Part shown: piece after piece, positions 26,380 to 35,213 of the stretch
Position numbering within the stretch: position 1 is the stretch's first letter
How the letters are laid out: every line of letters begins with the position of its first letter
Translations under genes and position numbers: made by a program
Notes under the pieces: generated by a model
The model's input: the letters and a program-made list of their open reading frames with translations, nothing else
Database searches by the model: none
What the model was told of the DNA's origin: nothing
Source of the DNA: DASQEH01 sp963765725
GTDB taxonomy: Bacteria; Actinomycetota; Actinomycetes; Propionibacteriales; Nocardioidaceae
Reading direction: 5' to 3'
Length of the DNA stretch: 64,000 bases
Assembly: GCA_963765725.1 (NCBI GenBank)
Contig: CAVXXI010000003.1
Coordinates: forward strand, 1,302,001 to 1,366,000

Positions 26380-27348
26380 TCAGCCGAGAGCGAACCGAAG
26401 CGTACAGAGGACGCCAGCGATCAGTGAGTAGACGGCAAAGGGGACGAGTGTCTGGGTCTGGAAGTACCTGGTGAGGAACCGCACCGAGAAGTAAGCGGCG
26501 AGGCCGGCAGTGAGCATGCCAACGATGATCTGACCATGGATCTGGGACCCTGCCGATCCTGCCAGGGTCGGGAGCTTGAGGACGCCGGCGGCAAAGATCA
26601 CCGGTGTCGCGAGCAGGAAGGAGAACCGGGCGGCGTCTTCGTGGTCGAGGCCACGAAACAGCCCGGCCACCATCGTGACCCCTGACCGGGAGATACCAGC
26701 GAAGAGGGCCAACGTCTGGAACAACCCGATGACAGCGGCCTCGCCATACTCCAGCGTGATGAGTTGGCGGCCTCCAGATGGCGTTGCCGCCGCCGCCGTC
26801 TGGCGCGTTTCGGCTGGCCTCCGTGTTGCCGCCGCCGTGCCGCTCGCCGGGGATGCGCCGTCGTCAGCGGTTCGCTCGCTGCGCCTGCGCAGCCTTTCAC
26901 CGGCCAGAAGGATGACGCCGTTGAGGGTGAGGAAGATTGCGGCCGCGAGCGGCTTGGCGAACAAGGTCCGGAAGGTGTGCTCGAACAGCAGTCCGGTGAT
27001 GCCGACGGGAATGGTCGCGATCACGATCAGCCAGGCCAGACGTTCGTCCGAGGTTTCGACCTTGCGGGTCTTGAGCGTGCGGAAGAACGCTCGGATGATG
27101 ACCACCCAGTCCTTGCGGAAGAACCACAGCAAGGCGATCGCTGTGGCCACATGCAACGCCACGATGAACGCGAGGTACGGCGACTGTTCACTGTTCCCGG
27201 TTGCCGACTCGGTCACGAGGTGCTGCCAGCTCCCACCGATCAGAGCTGGCACCAGGACGGAGTGACCCAGGCTGGAGACGGGGAAGAGCTCGGTGGCCCC
27301 CTGTAAGACTCCGATCACGACAGCCTGCAAGTACGATATGTCAGGCAC
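26380..27348 (-). CDS. uppP: Undecaprenyl-diphosphatase UppP/BacA
   Basis: A 322-residue polytopic membrane enzyme that recycles undecaprenyl pyrophosphate for peptidoglycan and other envelope polymers. The two catalytic motifs are present: VLQGATELFPVSSLGHSVLV (BacA motif 1, here FPVSSLGH instead of LPISSTGH) and LFAGISRSGVTMVAGLFRGL (motif 2, G-x-SRSG-x-T). It starts at GTG 27348. An extra cytoplasmic loop of about 40 low-complexity residues (ERTADDGASPASG to TPSGGRQL) lies between the halves, making it longer than the usual ~275. It stands alone with a clear 300-bp gap upstream. Confidence 0.9.
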   Translation of the reverse strand: MPDISYLQAVVIGVLQGATELFPVSSLGHSVLVPALIGGSWQHLVTESATGNSEQSPYLAFIVALHVATAIALLWFFRKDWVVIIRAFFRTLKTRKVETSDERLAWLIVIATIPVGITGLLFEHTFRTLFAKPLAAAIFLTLNGVILLAGERLRRRSERTADDGASPASGTAAATRRPAETRQTAAAATPSGGRQLITLEYGEAAVIGLFQTLALFAGISRSGVTMVAGLFRGLDHEDAARFSFLLATPVIFAAGVLKLPTLAGSAGSQIHGQIIVGMLTAGLAAYFSVRFLTRYFQTQTLVPFAVYSLIAGVLCTLRFALG

Positions 27349-27649
27349 GTAGTCGACTTTCCACTGGGCGCATAGGTAATCCGGCGAGGGGCTAGACAGC
27401 TCTCATCACGACCAGGCTTCTGGAGTGGCACACGCGCCGTGCTTGAGCCGATTCCTGCACGGTAGAGGACGGACGCTGACAGTTGACGGGCAACGGGCCG
27501 CGTTTACCGACAGATGGCCGCAGGCTAACCGATCGTGGCAGGTCCGCTGTCTGCCGTAGTCAGGCCTCAGGAGGACACGGGTCGCCGGGTGGGGTCGTAC
27601 GCGAGCCAGCCGCGACGTGTCGGCGTGAGCACGGGCTCGGCAGGGGGTG
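27349..27649. other. 301-bp gap without a supported gene
   Basis: Between the UppP start and the phosphodiesterase fragment's stop, no ORF here has protein-like composition or a ribosome binding site. The region may hold the uppP promoter (the low-GC stretch at 27340-27400), but I see no clear -35/-10 pair. Confidence 0.5.
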
Positions 27650-28918
27650 TCAGCCGATGTCGAGGGTGGCGGTGTGCTCGATCCGGACGGCCCGCAGGGC
27701 ATGGGGCGACAGTCCCAGGAGCGTGAGGATCGTTGGTGCCACCTGGGTGGTTTCCACGGGGGCGCGTCGGACGGCGTGTCGGAGGTCCGGAGCGGAGACC
27801 ACGAGGGGAACATGACGGTCTTGGGGATCGTTGCCGCCGTGCTCGGCGAGCTTGCTGGTCTTGTCGGTATAGACGACCCCGTGCTGCACCAGACCGATGA
27901 GGTCGGGGACGCGGGCGCTGTGTGTTGCGCTCCCAAGGAAGGCCGCGGCCGCGGTCCCAGCCTTGATGCTTCGCAGACCAGCTTCCGTGTAGGGCCTTGG
28001 GTCGCCGTTGATGTCGGTAGACGTGGCCAGGTGGTCGGCGCCCGTCCCGGTGCCGTTGTAGCTGCGGAGGAAGGTGCGCGCGAAAGCAGCTGCGGTCCTG
28101 TCGCGGTCGCCGTTGCTGAACCATAAGAGCATGCCGTCATCGTTGAGGGAGGCAGCGACCAGCGGTTGCACCCTTGCTGGATGCGCTGCTGCCCAGGCAG
28201 CGTTCAGCTTGGCGATGATGGCGGAGTCGTCGATCCGGGTCAGAGCGTTTCGCTGCATCGGGGACTGTCCGTGTTTGGACGACACGATGATGGCGGTGTC
28301 ATCGAAGTGCCCGCTGGCTTTGAGCGCCGCCACCATGGATGCCAGCTCAGAGTCGACGTAGTCGAGGGCGCTGCGGAGCACGGGCCCCGGTGTCGTGCCG
28401 TGGCGGAGGTAGCCGCCGAGGCTGCCGTTTGAGGTCGGGAGCTTCTGCGCGGTGGAGACGGACTGGAAGTTCATCCCGAAGATGGCCGGCATGCCGACGC
28501 GGGTCGTACGGCTATGGTCGTAGCCGGCGATCTCGTTGAGTACGGCCCGGACCTTGATGTGGTCGTAGCGCTGAGTGAGGGAGTTGACGTCCGTCCAGTC
28601 GTCGCCCCGCGTGTCGGCGATGCTGTTGATCTCCGGCGTGAAGAGGTCCTGGACACCCGTACCCGACGGGCCGTTGAGGATCTCGTAGGCGGGGTGCTTG
28701 TCGGCCCAGGCTGTCCGAAGATGGTGCCTGCGCGCGACCTCGAACATGGTGTCGACCTTGAGGTACTGGTGCGGGTAGACCCGCGTGCACGTAGTGGGGT
28801 CGATGGGAAGCGTGCGCGGGTCGATGAGATAGCCGGAGCCGTCCGGAGACGTGACGCAGGGCTCGCGGGTCAGCCCTGCGTCGCGACAGCGCTGACCCCG
28901 CCGGTGCAGGCACGTCAT
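27650..28918 (-). pseudogene. Alkaline-phosphatase-superfamily phosphodiesterase, 5'-truncated
   Basis: The 422-residue ORF matches the C-terminal three quarters of a secreted type I phosphodiesterase/nucleotide pyrophosphatase-like protein: SGYLIDPRTLPIDPTTC, YPHQYLKVDTMFEVARRHHL, AWADKHPAYEILNGPSGTGV, VPAIFGMNFQSVSTAQKLPT (with M for V at the first residue), SSKHGQSPMQRNALTRIDDS and GGNDPQDRHVPLVV. The late metal ligands (KHGQSP and the DRHVPL His) are present. The N-terminal part that should carry the signal peptide, first metal Asp and catalytic Thr is missing; the first ~30 codons (MTCLHRRGQRC and on) look unrelated. The fragment begins 31 bp after the upstream membrane gene, so a deletion at this junction is likely. 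Confidence 0.68.
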
Positions 28919-28948
28919 CCGCGGCCCCGGGGCATGACGCGAGGCGGC

Positions 28949-30394
28949 TCAATCTTCCTGAGCCCGAAATCCGCCTCGCAGTGCCGTCGCGGCCAGCGCA
29001 GCCCCAGCCGGTAGCAGCGCAAGTGCCGGCAGCTGGTAGCGCCACACGAACTCACCCACGAGGTCCGGCAACAACATCAGGCCGAGCCCGGTACCGGTGA
29101 GCAACAGGCAGAGCGGTCGCAGGCCCGAAGGCTTGGCCCTGCCGCCGCGCAGTCCCCCGATCAGTCCCAGCACGAGGCAGGCGAGCAAGACCGGCCCTGG
29201 CAGGTAGATGAACTGGCCGTAGCGGGCGATTGCGGACGCGAACGGCTCGTGAGGCACGAGCTGAGCGCCGCCATGGTTTCGGTACGCGGAATGTTCCACC
29301 GGGCTGGGCAGGGGATGGAGATAGCGACTGAATCGCCACTTGACAGCGCTGTGGTACCCGGCTCGGTCCCCACGCGACACGTCGAAGTTGAGCAGGAAGT
29401 CGCGCAGCACGACGCGGGCGTAGGCGGCGGGCTGTGCCCGAATGGCGGCGAGGGCGAACTGCCTCATCGCTTGGTCCGCGGTCGTTCCTGGCGGTGGCCG
29501 CAGCCGGGGGACCGTCCTCGGGTCGTGCCACGTGTACCAGTCCGGGGCGCGCCGGTGCCCGACCGGCGCATTCGGGCACAGCACGCGCTCGTACTGGGGC
29601 ACGGTCACCTTACGGCAGTCGACGAAGCTGGTGGTCCTCATGTACAAGGACTCGCCCCCGTACTGGGAGAGGGCAAAGACACCGTGGTCGTGGTGGTACC
29701 ACGTCATGTAGGCACCGACGGGCACGGCGAAACCGAGGACGAGAGCGACAGCGCCGTACAGCCTGTTGCGCCAACCGTGTCCGACGGCCAGGCAGAAAGC
29801 CACGCCGCCCAATACGAGAGGCTCGCCGACCAGCCGAACGGTCACTGCGGTCCCGAGCAGCAACCCGCCGACGAGGGCCAGTTTCACCGGAGGCTGGCGC
29901 CGCCAGCCCACCACGACGACTGCCGCGACGACAAGGAACTCGAAGAGCGTGTCGCTGAGCACGGAGTGCTCGAGCATCAGCTGCATGCCGTCATAGAGCA
30001 CGGGAAGGGTCGCGAGCGTCGCGAGCCAGGCGGTGACCCCCCAATGGCGGAGTAGCGCGTAGCTCATGACCGCGGTGCCCAGGCCCATCAGGTGCTGCAC
30101 GAGCGCTACGGCGACGAGGCCGCTCGTGACCTGCGACAACGGGTAGAGAACAAGCAGACCGTAACCGGCCGGACGGGTCGGCTCGGGGACGAATGTCTCG
30201 AGGAAGGACAGGTATGCGGGACCGTCACCCAGAACGAGCGCCGGAGTGAACCCGAGCATGACGACGAGTCGGACCGCTGCCGCAAGAACGACAGCGAGGA
30301 CGAAGAGGCGGTGCTCGCGGAGGAATCGGCGGTGACACGTGAGCGGCCGAACGCTCATGACCGTCGACTGCCTGCGGGGAATCGTTGTCGTCAC
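28949..30394 (-). CDS. Polytopic GT-C-like membrane protein (putative glycosyl/mannosyltransferase)
   Basis: A 481-residue protein with about 11 hydrophobic segments. A soluble, Cys-containing loop of ~150 residues (SLYMRTTSFVDCRKVTVPQY and on to RGDRAGYHSAVKWRFSRYLH) sits between the sixth or seventh and the later helices. An acidic motif after the first helix (LVLGDGPAYLSFLE) fits the Asp-containing first loop of GT-C lipid-linked sugar transferases. The start is GTG 30394; ATG 30358 (MSVRPLTCHRRFLREHRLFV) is a good alternative. It follows the GT4 glycosyltransferase on the same strand by 52 bp, so the two may build an extracytoplasmic glycan or modify a lipid. The assignment is from topology only. 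Confidence 0.6.
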   Translation of the reverse strand: MTTTIPRRQSTVMSVRPLTCHRRFLREHRLFVLAVVLAAAVRLVVMLGFTPALVLGDGPAYLSFLETFVPEPTRPAGYGLLVLYPLSQVTSGLVAVALVQHLMGLGTAVMSYALLRHWGVTAWLATLATLPVLYDGMQLMLEHSVLSDTLFEFLVVAAVVVVGWRRQPPVKLALVGGLLLGTAVTVRLVGEPLVLGGVAFCLAVGHGWRNRLYGAVALVLGFAVPVGAYMTWYHHDHGVFALSQYGGESLYMRTTSFVDCRKVTVPQYERVLCPNAPVGHRRAPDWYTWHDPRTVPRLRPPPGTTADQAMRQFALAAIRAQPAAYARVVLRDFLLNFDVSRGDRAGYHSAVKWRFSRYLHPLPSPVEHSAYRNHGGAQLVPHEPFASAIARYGQFIYLPGPVLLACLVLGLIGGLRGGRAKPSGLRPLCLLLTGTGLGLMLLPDLVGEFVWRYQLPALALLPAGAALAATALRGGFRAQED

Positions 30395-30445
30395 GGTGCC
30401 GTTGCCGGCCCTGTCAGCGTCAGGCGCGATGATTTCTCGATGGGC

Positions 30446-31666
30446 TCATACCGCAGCCCTCCTGGGCCGGATCGTCAGCTGCCGGCGCGTACGCGGATGC
30501 GGGCGCAGCAGCTCGCCGAGCAGGCGATCCCACTGCTGACCCACTGTCGGGATCTGATACTGAAGCGCATCCTCGAGCGCCACCTTGCCCATCGCGCCTC
30601 GCAGCTCCGCATCGAGAACAAGGCGTTCGAGGGCCGTGCTGAACGCGGGGAGGTCGCCGTTCGCCACGAGGTATCCGTTCTGTTCGTCACGGACCAGCTC
30701 GCGGGGACCCCTGGGACAGTCGAACGCGACAATAGGCAGACCCTTGCTCATCGCCTCGATACCGACCAGGGGCAATCCTTCATAACGAGAGCTCAACGCG
30801 AAAATGGCTGCCTGACTCAAGACGAGGTCCAACCGGTCGGCCCATCCCATGAGGCGTGCCTGGTGACCGATTCCGCGCTCGTTGATCATCTTCTGCAGCG
30901 CGCGGCGATCTGGGCCTTTGCCGTAGATGTGGAGTTGCCAGTCCGGATGCGCCCGCGCCACCGGAACGAATGCGTCGATGAGCCGGTCGTATCCCTTCTG
31001 ATGGGTAAGCCGGCCCGCCGCGACGATGACATTCTTACGTTCCGACCATTCCGTGAGAATTGATGCTCTCGAGGCGTTCGCTATTACATGTACTTTGTCT
31101 GCCGGCCAAGAGGAGCGCTCGATGTAGTCGTCGCGATCCCGTGCTGTGAGCGTCACCAGGGCGTCCAGTCGTGCCTTGTGCCGATCCACCCGGCGACGTA
31201 CGCGATCGATTCTCTGGAAGTAGTGCATATGCTCCTGGGCAATCAGTCTCAGCCCCGGCGGCGCGAAGCGCGCGGCGACCGCGTGCAATTCGGGTCGCGT
31301 TGTCACGAGCACGCCCTCGCGCATGGAGCGGATAGCCTGGATGAGGAGAATGTCGGTCAACAAGCTGCTGCCGCGCAAGTGGGCTGTACCAGGTCGCTCT
31401 ATTACGTGGCTTCCGCACCGGGAGAGCAGCTTACGCAGCAGACCGGATGGGCCATCGCCATCTTGGGTCAGATCCTGTAGGAAGGTGAGGCGCACACCGG
31501 GCGGGACTTCGTATACCGGTTGTTGTCTGCGTCGGAACAAGCCGACCACTTCGACGTCATACCTGTCTGCAAGATAGGCTCCGGTATTGAATACACTCCG
31601 AACCACGCCGTTACGGCCATCCGCGGTGCCTACGAGAAAGCGCACAACAGGGCGATTTTGATGCAT
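30446..31666 (-). CDS. GT4 family glycosyltransferase
   Basis: A 406-residue GT-B protein. The C-terminal donor-binding half is typical: NVIVAAGRLTHQKGYDRLID, LHIYGKGPDRRALQKMI, FALSSRYEGLPLVGIEAMSK (E-x7-E motif region) and VAFDCPRGPRELVRDEQNGY. The N-terminal acceptor half begins VVRFLVGTADGRNGVVRSVF and is followed by AQEHMHYFQRIDRVRRRV. Donor is probably a UDP- or GDP-sugar; acceptor unknown. It is cytoplasmic or membrane-associated. The upstream ~265 bp (31667-31931) have low GC for this window and no gene, so a promoter or a transferred boundary could be there. Confidence 0.87.
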   Translation of the reverse strand: MHQNRPVVRFLVGTADGRNGVVRSVFNTGAYLADRYDVEVVGLFRRRQQPVYEVPPGVRLTFLQDLTQDGDGPSGLLRKLLSRCGSHVIERPGTAHLRGSSLLTDILLIQAIRSMREGVLVTTRPELHAVAARFAPPGLRLIAQEHMHYFQRIDRVRRRVDRHKARLDALVTLTARDRDDYIERSSWPADKVHVIANASRASILTEWSERKNVIVAAGRLTHQKGYDRLIDAFVPVARAHPDWQLHIYGKGPDRRALQKMINERGIGHQARLMGWADRLDLVLSQAAIFALSSRYEGLPLVGIEAMSKGLPIVAFDCPRGPRELVRDEQNGYLVANGDLPAFSTALERLVLDAELRGAMGKVALEDALQYQIPTVGQQWDRLLGELLRPHPRTRRQLTIRPRRAAV

Positions 31667-31931
31667 AGCCTAAACGGTACCCACCGATCCAGGATTCCCA
31701 ACGTGAGTCGCCTAAAAATCAAGGGTCCATTAGGTTAACAGTCGGTTTCCTGTTGTGTCGCAAGAGGTGTTCGTCAAGTAAACGCACCGTACGTGGGCTG
31801 ATTGTGGCAGTAGTGGCTCCGTCGAACTCATCGCCCGATTTTGCCAGTCGCTAACCAGACTGACCCACAATTCACCTGCTGTTTGCTCGCCTCTTGTTTG
31901 AGTGGTGCGTGATCCGGTGCAGACTCGTGTC

Positions 31932-32096
31932 ATGACGACAGGTTGGGACCCTTTGGACGAGGGCTTCGACGACGCGTTCCTTGAGCAATACGCCTTCGTC
32001 AAGCCGTCACATCGCGAAGAGGATCCTGCGATGCCCGACGAGGACCGCCTTTCCGACGTCGACCTCGACAACGTCTACTCCGACCTCGAGTGGTGA
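31932..32096 (+). CDS. Small acidic protein, 54 residues, unknown
   Basis: The ORF reads MTTGWDPLDEGFDDAFLEQY, then AFVKPSHREEDPAMPDED and RLSDVDLDNVYSDLEW. It is strongly acidic, without hydrophobic segments, and its codons have the high G/C third positions of real genes here. No convincing ribosome binding site is visible and I recognise no family. It could be a small regulatory or chaperone-like acidic protein, or an accidental ORF. Confidence 0.4.
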   Translation: MTTGWDPLDEGFDDAFLEQYAFVKPSHREEDPAMPDEDRLSDVDLDNVYSDLEW

Positions 32097-32269
32097 CAAC
32101 CCGACAGCTGTGACGCCCCAAAGCGGCACGTGGCCGGTTCCCTCGACAGCAGTGCCGTGAGGCGCTTCGGTCGTGATGTGCGGCTCCCTGAGCGATAAGC
32201 GCCCAGGAAAGCGGTGGGGCCTCGCCCCCGCTACCGTCGGTGGCGTCGCGCTCCCGAGAGGACCCTCAG

Positions 32270-33532
32270 ATGTCGACGGCAGACGAAGAGTCACCGACCC
32301 CCAGGACGACCCGGATCACGGGCATGCTCATCACCGACCATGTGCTGACGCTGCCGCTAGACCACGATCAACCCGGTGGCGAACAGATCGAGGTCTTCGC
32401 CCGGGACGTGACGGCTCCAGGAGGCGAAGATCGCCCATACCTGGTGTTTCTCCAGGGTGGCCCCGGCCACGAGGCACCGCGACCCGCCGGGCACCCGTTC
32501 GCTCCGGCGTGGCTGGAGCGGGCCCTGCATGACTACCGGGTGCTGATGTTCGACCAGCGGGGCACCGGCCGGTCCACCCCGTACGGTGCGCCTGCGAGCG
32601 ATCCGGCGGCGGACGCCCGACGTCTGGCTCACTTCAGAGCCGACGCGATCGTCCGGGACGCCGAAAGCTTCCGCGAGCACCTCGGGGTACGCCGCTGGAG
32701 CCTGCTGGGTCAGTCCTTTGGCGGCTTCTGCTCCCTGCGCTACCTGTGCGCCGCGCCAGACAGTCTCCGCGAGGTGTATTTCACGGGCGGTCTGCCGCCG
32801 GTCGGTCGCTCCGTGGACGAGGTGTACGCCGCCACCTTCGCCCGGATGCGACGGCTCAACGAGCGCTATCACCGGCGGTTCCCCCAGGACGGAGAGCGGC
32901 TGGCGAAGCTCCTGACGCTATGCGACGAGGGCCGGGTTCAGGATCCGGCCGGGAACGTCGTCTCGCGACAGCTCATGCGCACCATCGGCCACCCTCTCGG
33001 AATGGATGGCGGCGCCGAGACCGTGCACTACCTGCTCGAGCGGGACCCGTCGTCTCCCGCCTTCGTTCACGACCTCGCCGCGATGTTCCCGTTCAGCGGC
33101 CGCAACCCCCTGTACGCCATCCTCAACGAGTCCAGCTACGCCGACGGCGGGGCGACGCGGTGGTCTGGTGAGCGTGTACAGCCCGAGGATTTCCGAGGCG
33201 ACTCACAGCTGCTCACGGGCGAGCATGTGCTGCCCGTCCACTTCGAGGACCTGCCCGAGCTGCGCCCCTACCGAGAGGTCGCCGACGCGGTTGCTGACCA
33301 CCCGTGGCCGCGTCTGTACGACACGGACGTCCTGTCCTCCGTGGACGTCCCGTGCGCCGCGCTGATCTACGCCGACGACCCGTACGTCGAGCGCGTCTTC
33401 TCCGAAGAGACGGCCGACCTGCTACCGGGGATGCGCCGCTGGTTGACCGACGAGTATCTGCACAACGGGCTCAGTACCGGGGGTGGTCGCGCTCTCGACC
33501 GTCTCATCGGCCTCGCGCGGGGCACCGTCTGA
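32270..33532 (+). CDS. Alpha/beta hydrolase, proline iminopeptidase-like (S33)
   Basis: A 420-residue protein. GAGAGGA precedes ATG 32270. It has the S33 features: YLVFLQGGPGHEAPRP (HGGPG oxyanion motif as QGGPG), VLMFDQRGTGRSTPYG (DQRG-x-G-x-S), the nucleophile elbow LLGQSFGGFCSLRYL (G-x-S-x-G-G), and a late acidic region ALIYADDPYV. The final His is probably in LHNGLSTGG. The length, about 420 rather than 320, fits the actinobacterial prolyl-aminopeptidase subgroup with a larger cap. It removes N-terminal Pro from peptides by family, cytoplasmic because no signal peptide is seen. Confidence 0.85.
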   Translation: MSTADEESPTPRTTRITGMLITDHVLTLPLDHDQPGGEQIEVFARDVTAPGGEDRPYLVFLQGGPGHEAPRPAGHPFAPAWLERALHDYRVLMFDQRGTGRSTPYGAPASDPAADARRLAHFRADAIVRDAESFREHLGVRRWSLLGQSFGGFCSLRYLCAAPDSLREVYFTGGLPPVGRSVDEVYAATFARMRRLNERYHRRFPQDGERLAKLLTLCDEGRVQDPAGNVVSRQLMRTIGHPLGMDGGAETVHYLLERDPSSPAFVHDLAAMFPFSGRNPLYAILNESSYADGGATRWSGERVQPEDFRGDSQLLTGEHVLPVHFEDLPELRPYREVADAVADHPWPRLYDTDVLSSVDVPCAALIYADDPYVERVFSEETADLLPGMRRWLTDEYLHNGLSTGGGRALDRLIGLARGTV

Positions 33533-33627
33533 CGGACGCCGAGCCACTACTCGCAGCGTGGCGGCAGGTCGTTAGCTGCGGATCGCGGAGGAGTCCGACT
33601 GAGGTTGGAGTCGGCTTGCCGGGGCGA

Positions 33628-34440
33628 TCACTTCAGCCAGATCTCCGGTCCTCCTCCGCCATACACGGAGACGTGAAGGTCGTGGACGCCCGTGGCGAGG
33701 TAGTGCCCAACGGGGTCATGGAACGTCGTGGCGGCTCGGACCTTCAACACTCGTGGCGGGAAGGACGCGAACCTGATCGTGATGCTCTTCCCGTGCTGGC
33801 CGGAGCTGGCAGTGGTGTTGACGATCCGCAGTCGCTGCCCGCCGGACACGACGATGCAGCGTGGGTCGGGGATGTCCGCGTCGAGCCTCACGGTCGCAAT
33901 GGCACCGGCGGCGGACGGCTCGCACATGCCCGAGGCAGGGCGTCGAGAGTCGGCCGGAGACGGGCCGGACCTCAAGGAGGGGGAGCTCACAACGACCTTG
34001 CTGGCACGGTTGAAGACCGTCACGCCCCCGTGTGGACTGCGACGACAGGCCAAGGCTGCGGCGGCCACGTCGGCGCCTACGGAGCCGGCGAGTCCCTCGT
34101 CTGCACCGAGCGTGCCGCCACCGCCCTCCACCCAGTCACCGAGAGATGCCGTGTCTCCACTGGTCAGCGTCACCGTCCTCGTCTCGGCGTTCCATTGGGT
34201 CCCGTAAGGCCAGACCACCGGGCTACCGCCCAGACGAAGGCAACCACCGGACAACGTGACACGACCTGCGAGACCGGCCGCCATGGACTCCCCGACCCGA
34301 GAACTGCCCGAAACCAGCAACGGTCCCTTGACGGACCCCGGGGTATCAGCCGGCGTGTCACTCGTCACACCGCGTCCTGATCCAGAGCATCCAGCCAGCG
34401 ACGCGACCAGGAGACAGGCCGCAAGCAGCTTCATCGTCAT
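33628..34440 (-). CDS. Lipoprotein of unknown function
   Basis: A 270-residue exported protein. The signal peptide MTMKLLAACLLVASLAGCSG has the lipobox SLAGC, so it should be attached to the outer leaflet of the membrane. The mature part starts with a Ser/Gly/Thr-rich linker and then a beta-rich body with VTLSGGCLRLGGSPVVWPYG (a small motif also seen in other actinobacterial lipoproteins), four or more Cys (GGCLRL, LACRRS, GMCEPS, RCIVV) and a C-terminal SVYGGGGPEIWLK. I recognise no enzyme motif. GTG or ATG starts upstream lie in frame (34455), but ATG 34440 starts the signal peptide. Confidence 0.7.
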   Translation of the reverse strand: MTMKLLAACLLVASLAGCSGSGRGVTSDTPADTPGSVKGPLLVSGSSRVGESMAAGLAGRVTLSGGCLRLGGSPVVWPYGTQWNAETRTVTLTSGDTASLGDWVEGGGGTLGADEGLAGSVGADVAAAALACRRSPHGGVTVFNRASKVVVSSPSLRSGPSPADSRRPASGMCEPSAAGAIATVRLDADIPDPRCIVVSGGQRLRIVNTTASSGQHGKSITIRFASFPPRVLKVRAATTFHDPVGHYLATGVHDLHVSVYGGGGPEIWLK

Positions 34441-34592
34441 GCGCCCACCCCCCATCGCGGCTTCGTCTGTTGGACGCTACCGCGCGGTCCGCGGCTCCCT
34501 CATGGCTAAAGGATTTCCCGACTGCACGTGACGGCCTGGTGCAGGGACCAGGCCGGCCGAGGACGGCCGTGCGGCTCCCGCCGCCGACTTGA

Positions 34593-35150
34593 TCACTCTC
34601 CTCGCGTGGTGAGGACCGACAAGACTGCCGGACCGACCTGTTCGGCGCTGACGAGCTCCAGCATCCGACCGTCGGTGAAGAGGCGGCGGCCCGCGCCCGC
34701 GACCGTCGGGAAGGTCAACAGTCGGTACTCATCGACCAGGTCCTCCTCGGCGAGCTCGTCGACGACGGAATGACTCCCGATCACGACCAGATCCGTTGTG
34801 GCGAGATGGTGACGCACCCAGGCAGCCAGGGGCTGGTCGATGGCTCGGGAGTTGGACCACGTCTTCTCGTCGATCGCGCGGTGGGTGACCACGGCCTTGT
34901 CGGCCGCGTTCATGGCCTGCGAGAACGGGCCGTCTCGGTGCGGCCACAGGTTGCTGAAGTGCTCCCAGGTGCGACGACCGAAGAGCAACGTTCCGTGCTG
35001 AAGGATGGGCCCGAGCCGGAACTTGTCGCCGGCGACTCCCTGCGGTCCGTACAGCATGGCCCAGCCGCCGAAGGCGGTTTGGCTGCTTCCATCGGGGTCT
35101 TCGACGACGCCGTCGAGAGTGCTGAACTGAACGACGATGAGACGTCCCAT
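34593..35150 (-). CDS. RibD-C / dihydrofolate-reductase-like protein
   Basis: A 185-residue RibD_C protein starting MGRLIVVQFSTLDGVVEDPD. It has the characteristic TLDGVVEDP N-terminus, LLFGRRTWEHFSNLWPHRD, LVVIGSHSVVDELAEEDLVD and LLTFPTVAGAGRRLFTDGRM (G-x-G-x-RLF). AAGGGA precedes the ATG. It lies 63 bp downstream of the ECF sigma factor on the same strand and may be in its operon. Substrate unknown. Confidence 0.85.
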   Translation of the reverse strand: MGRLIVVQFSTLDGVVEDPDGSSQTAFGGWAMLYGPQGVAGDKFRLGPILQHGTLLFGRRTWEHFSNLWPHRDGPFSQAMNAADKAVVTHRAIDEKTWSNSRAIDQPLAAWVRHHLATTDLVVIGSHSVVDELAEEDLVDEYRLLTFPTVAGAGRRLFTDGRMLELVSAEQVGPAVLSVLTTRGE

Positions 35151-35213
35151 CGGACTGATCCCTTCCACGAGTTCCGGGTGGTCACCAGTTCTTACGAACG
35201 GGACCCGCCCGAC

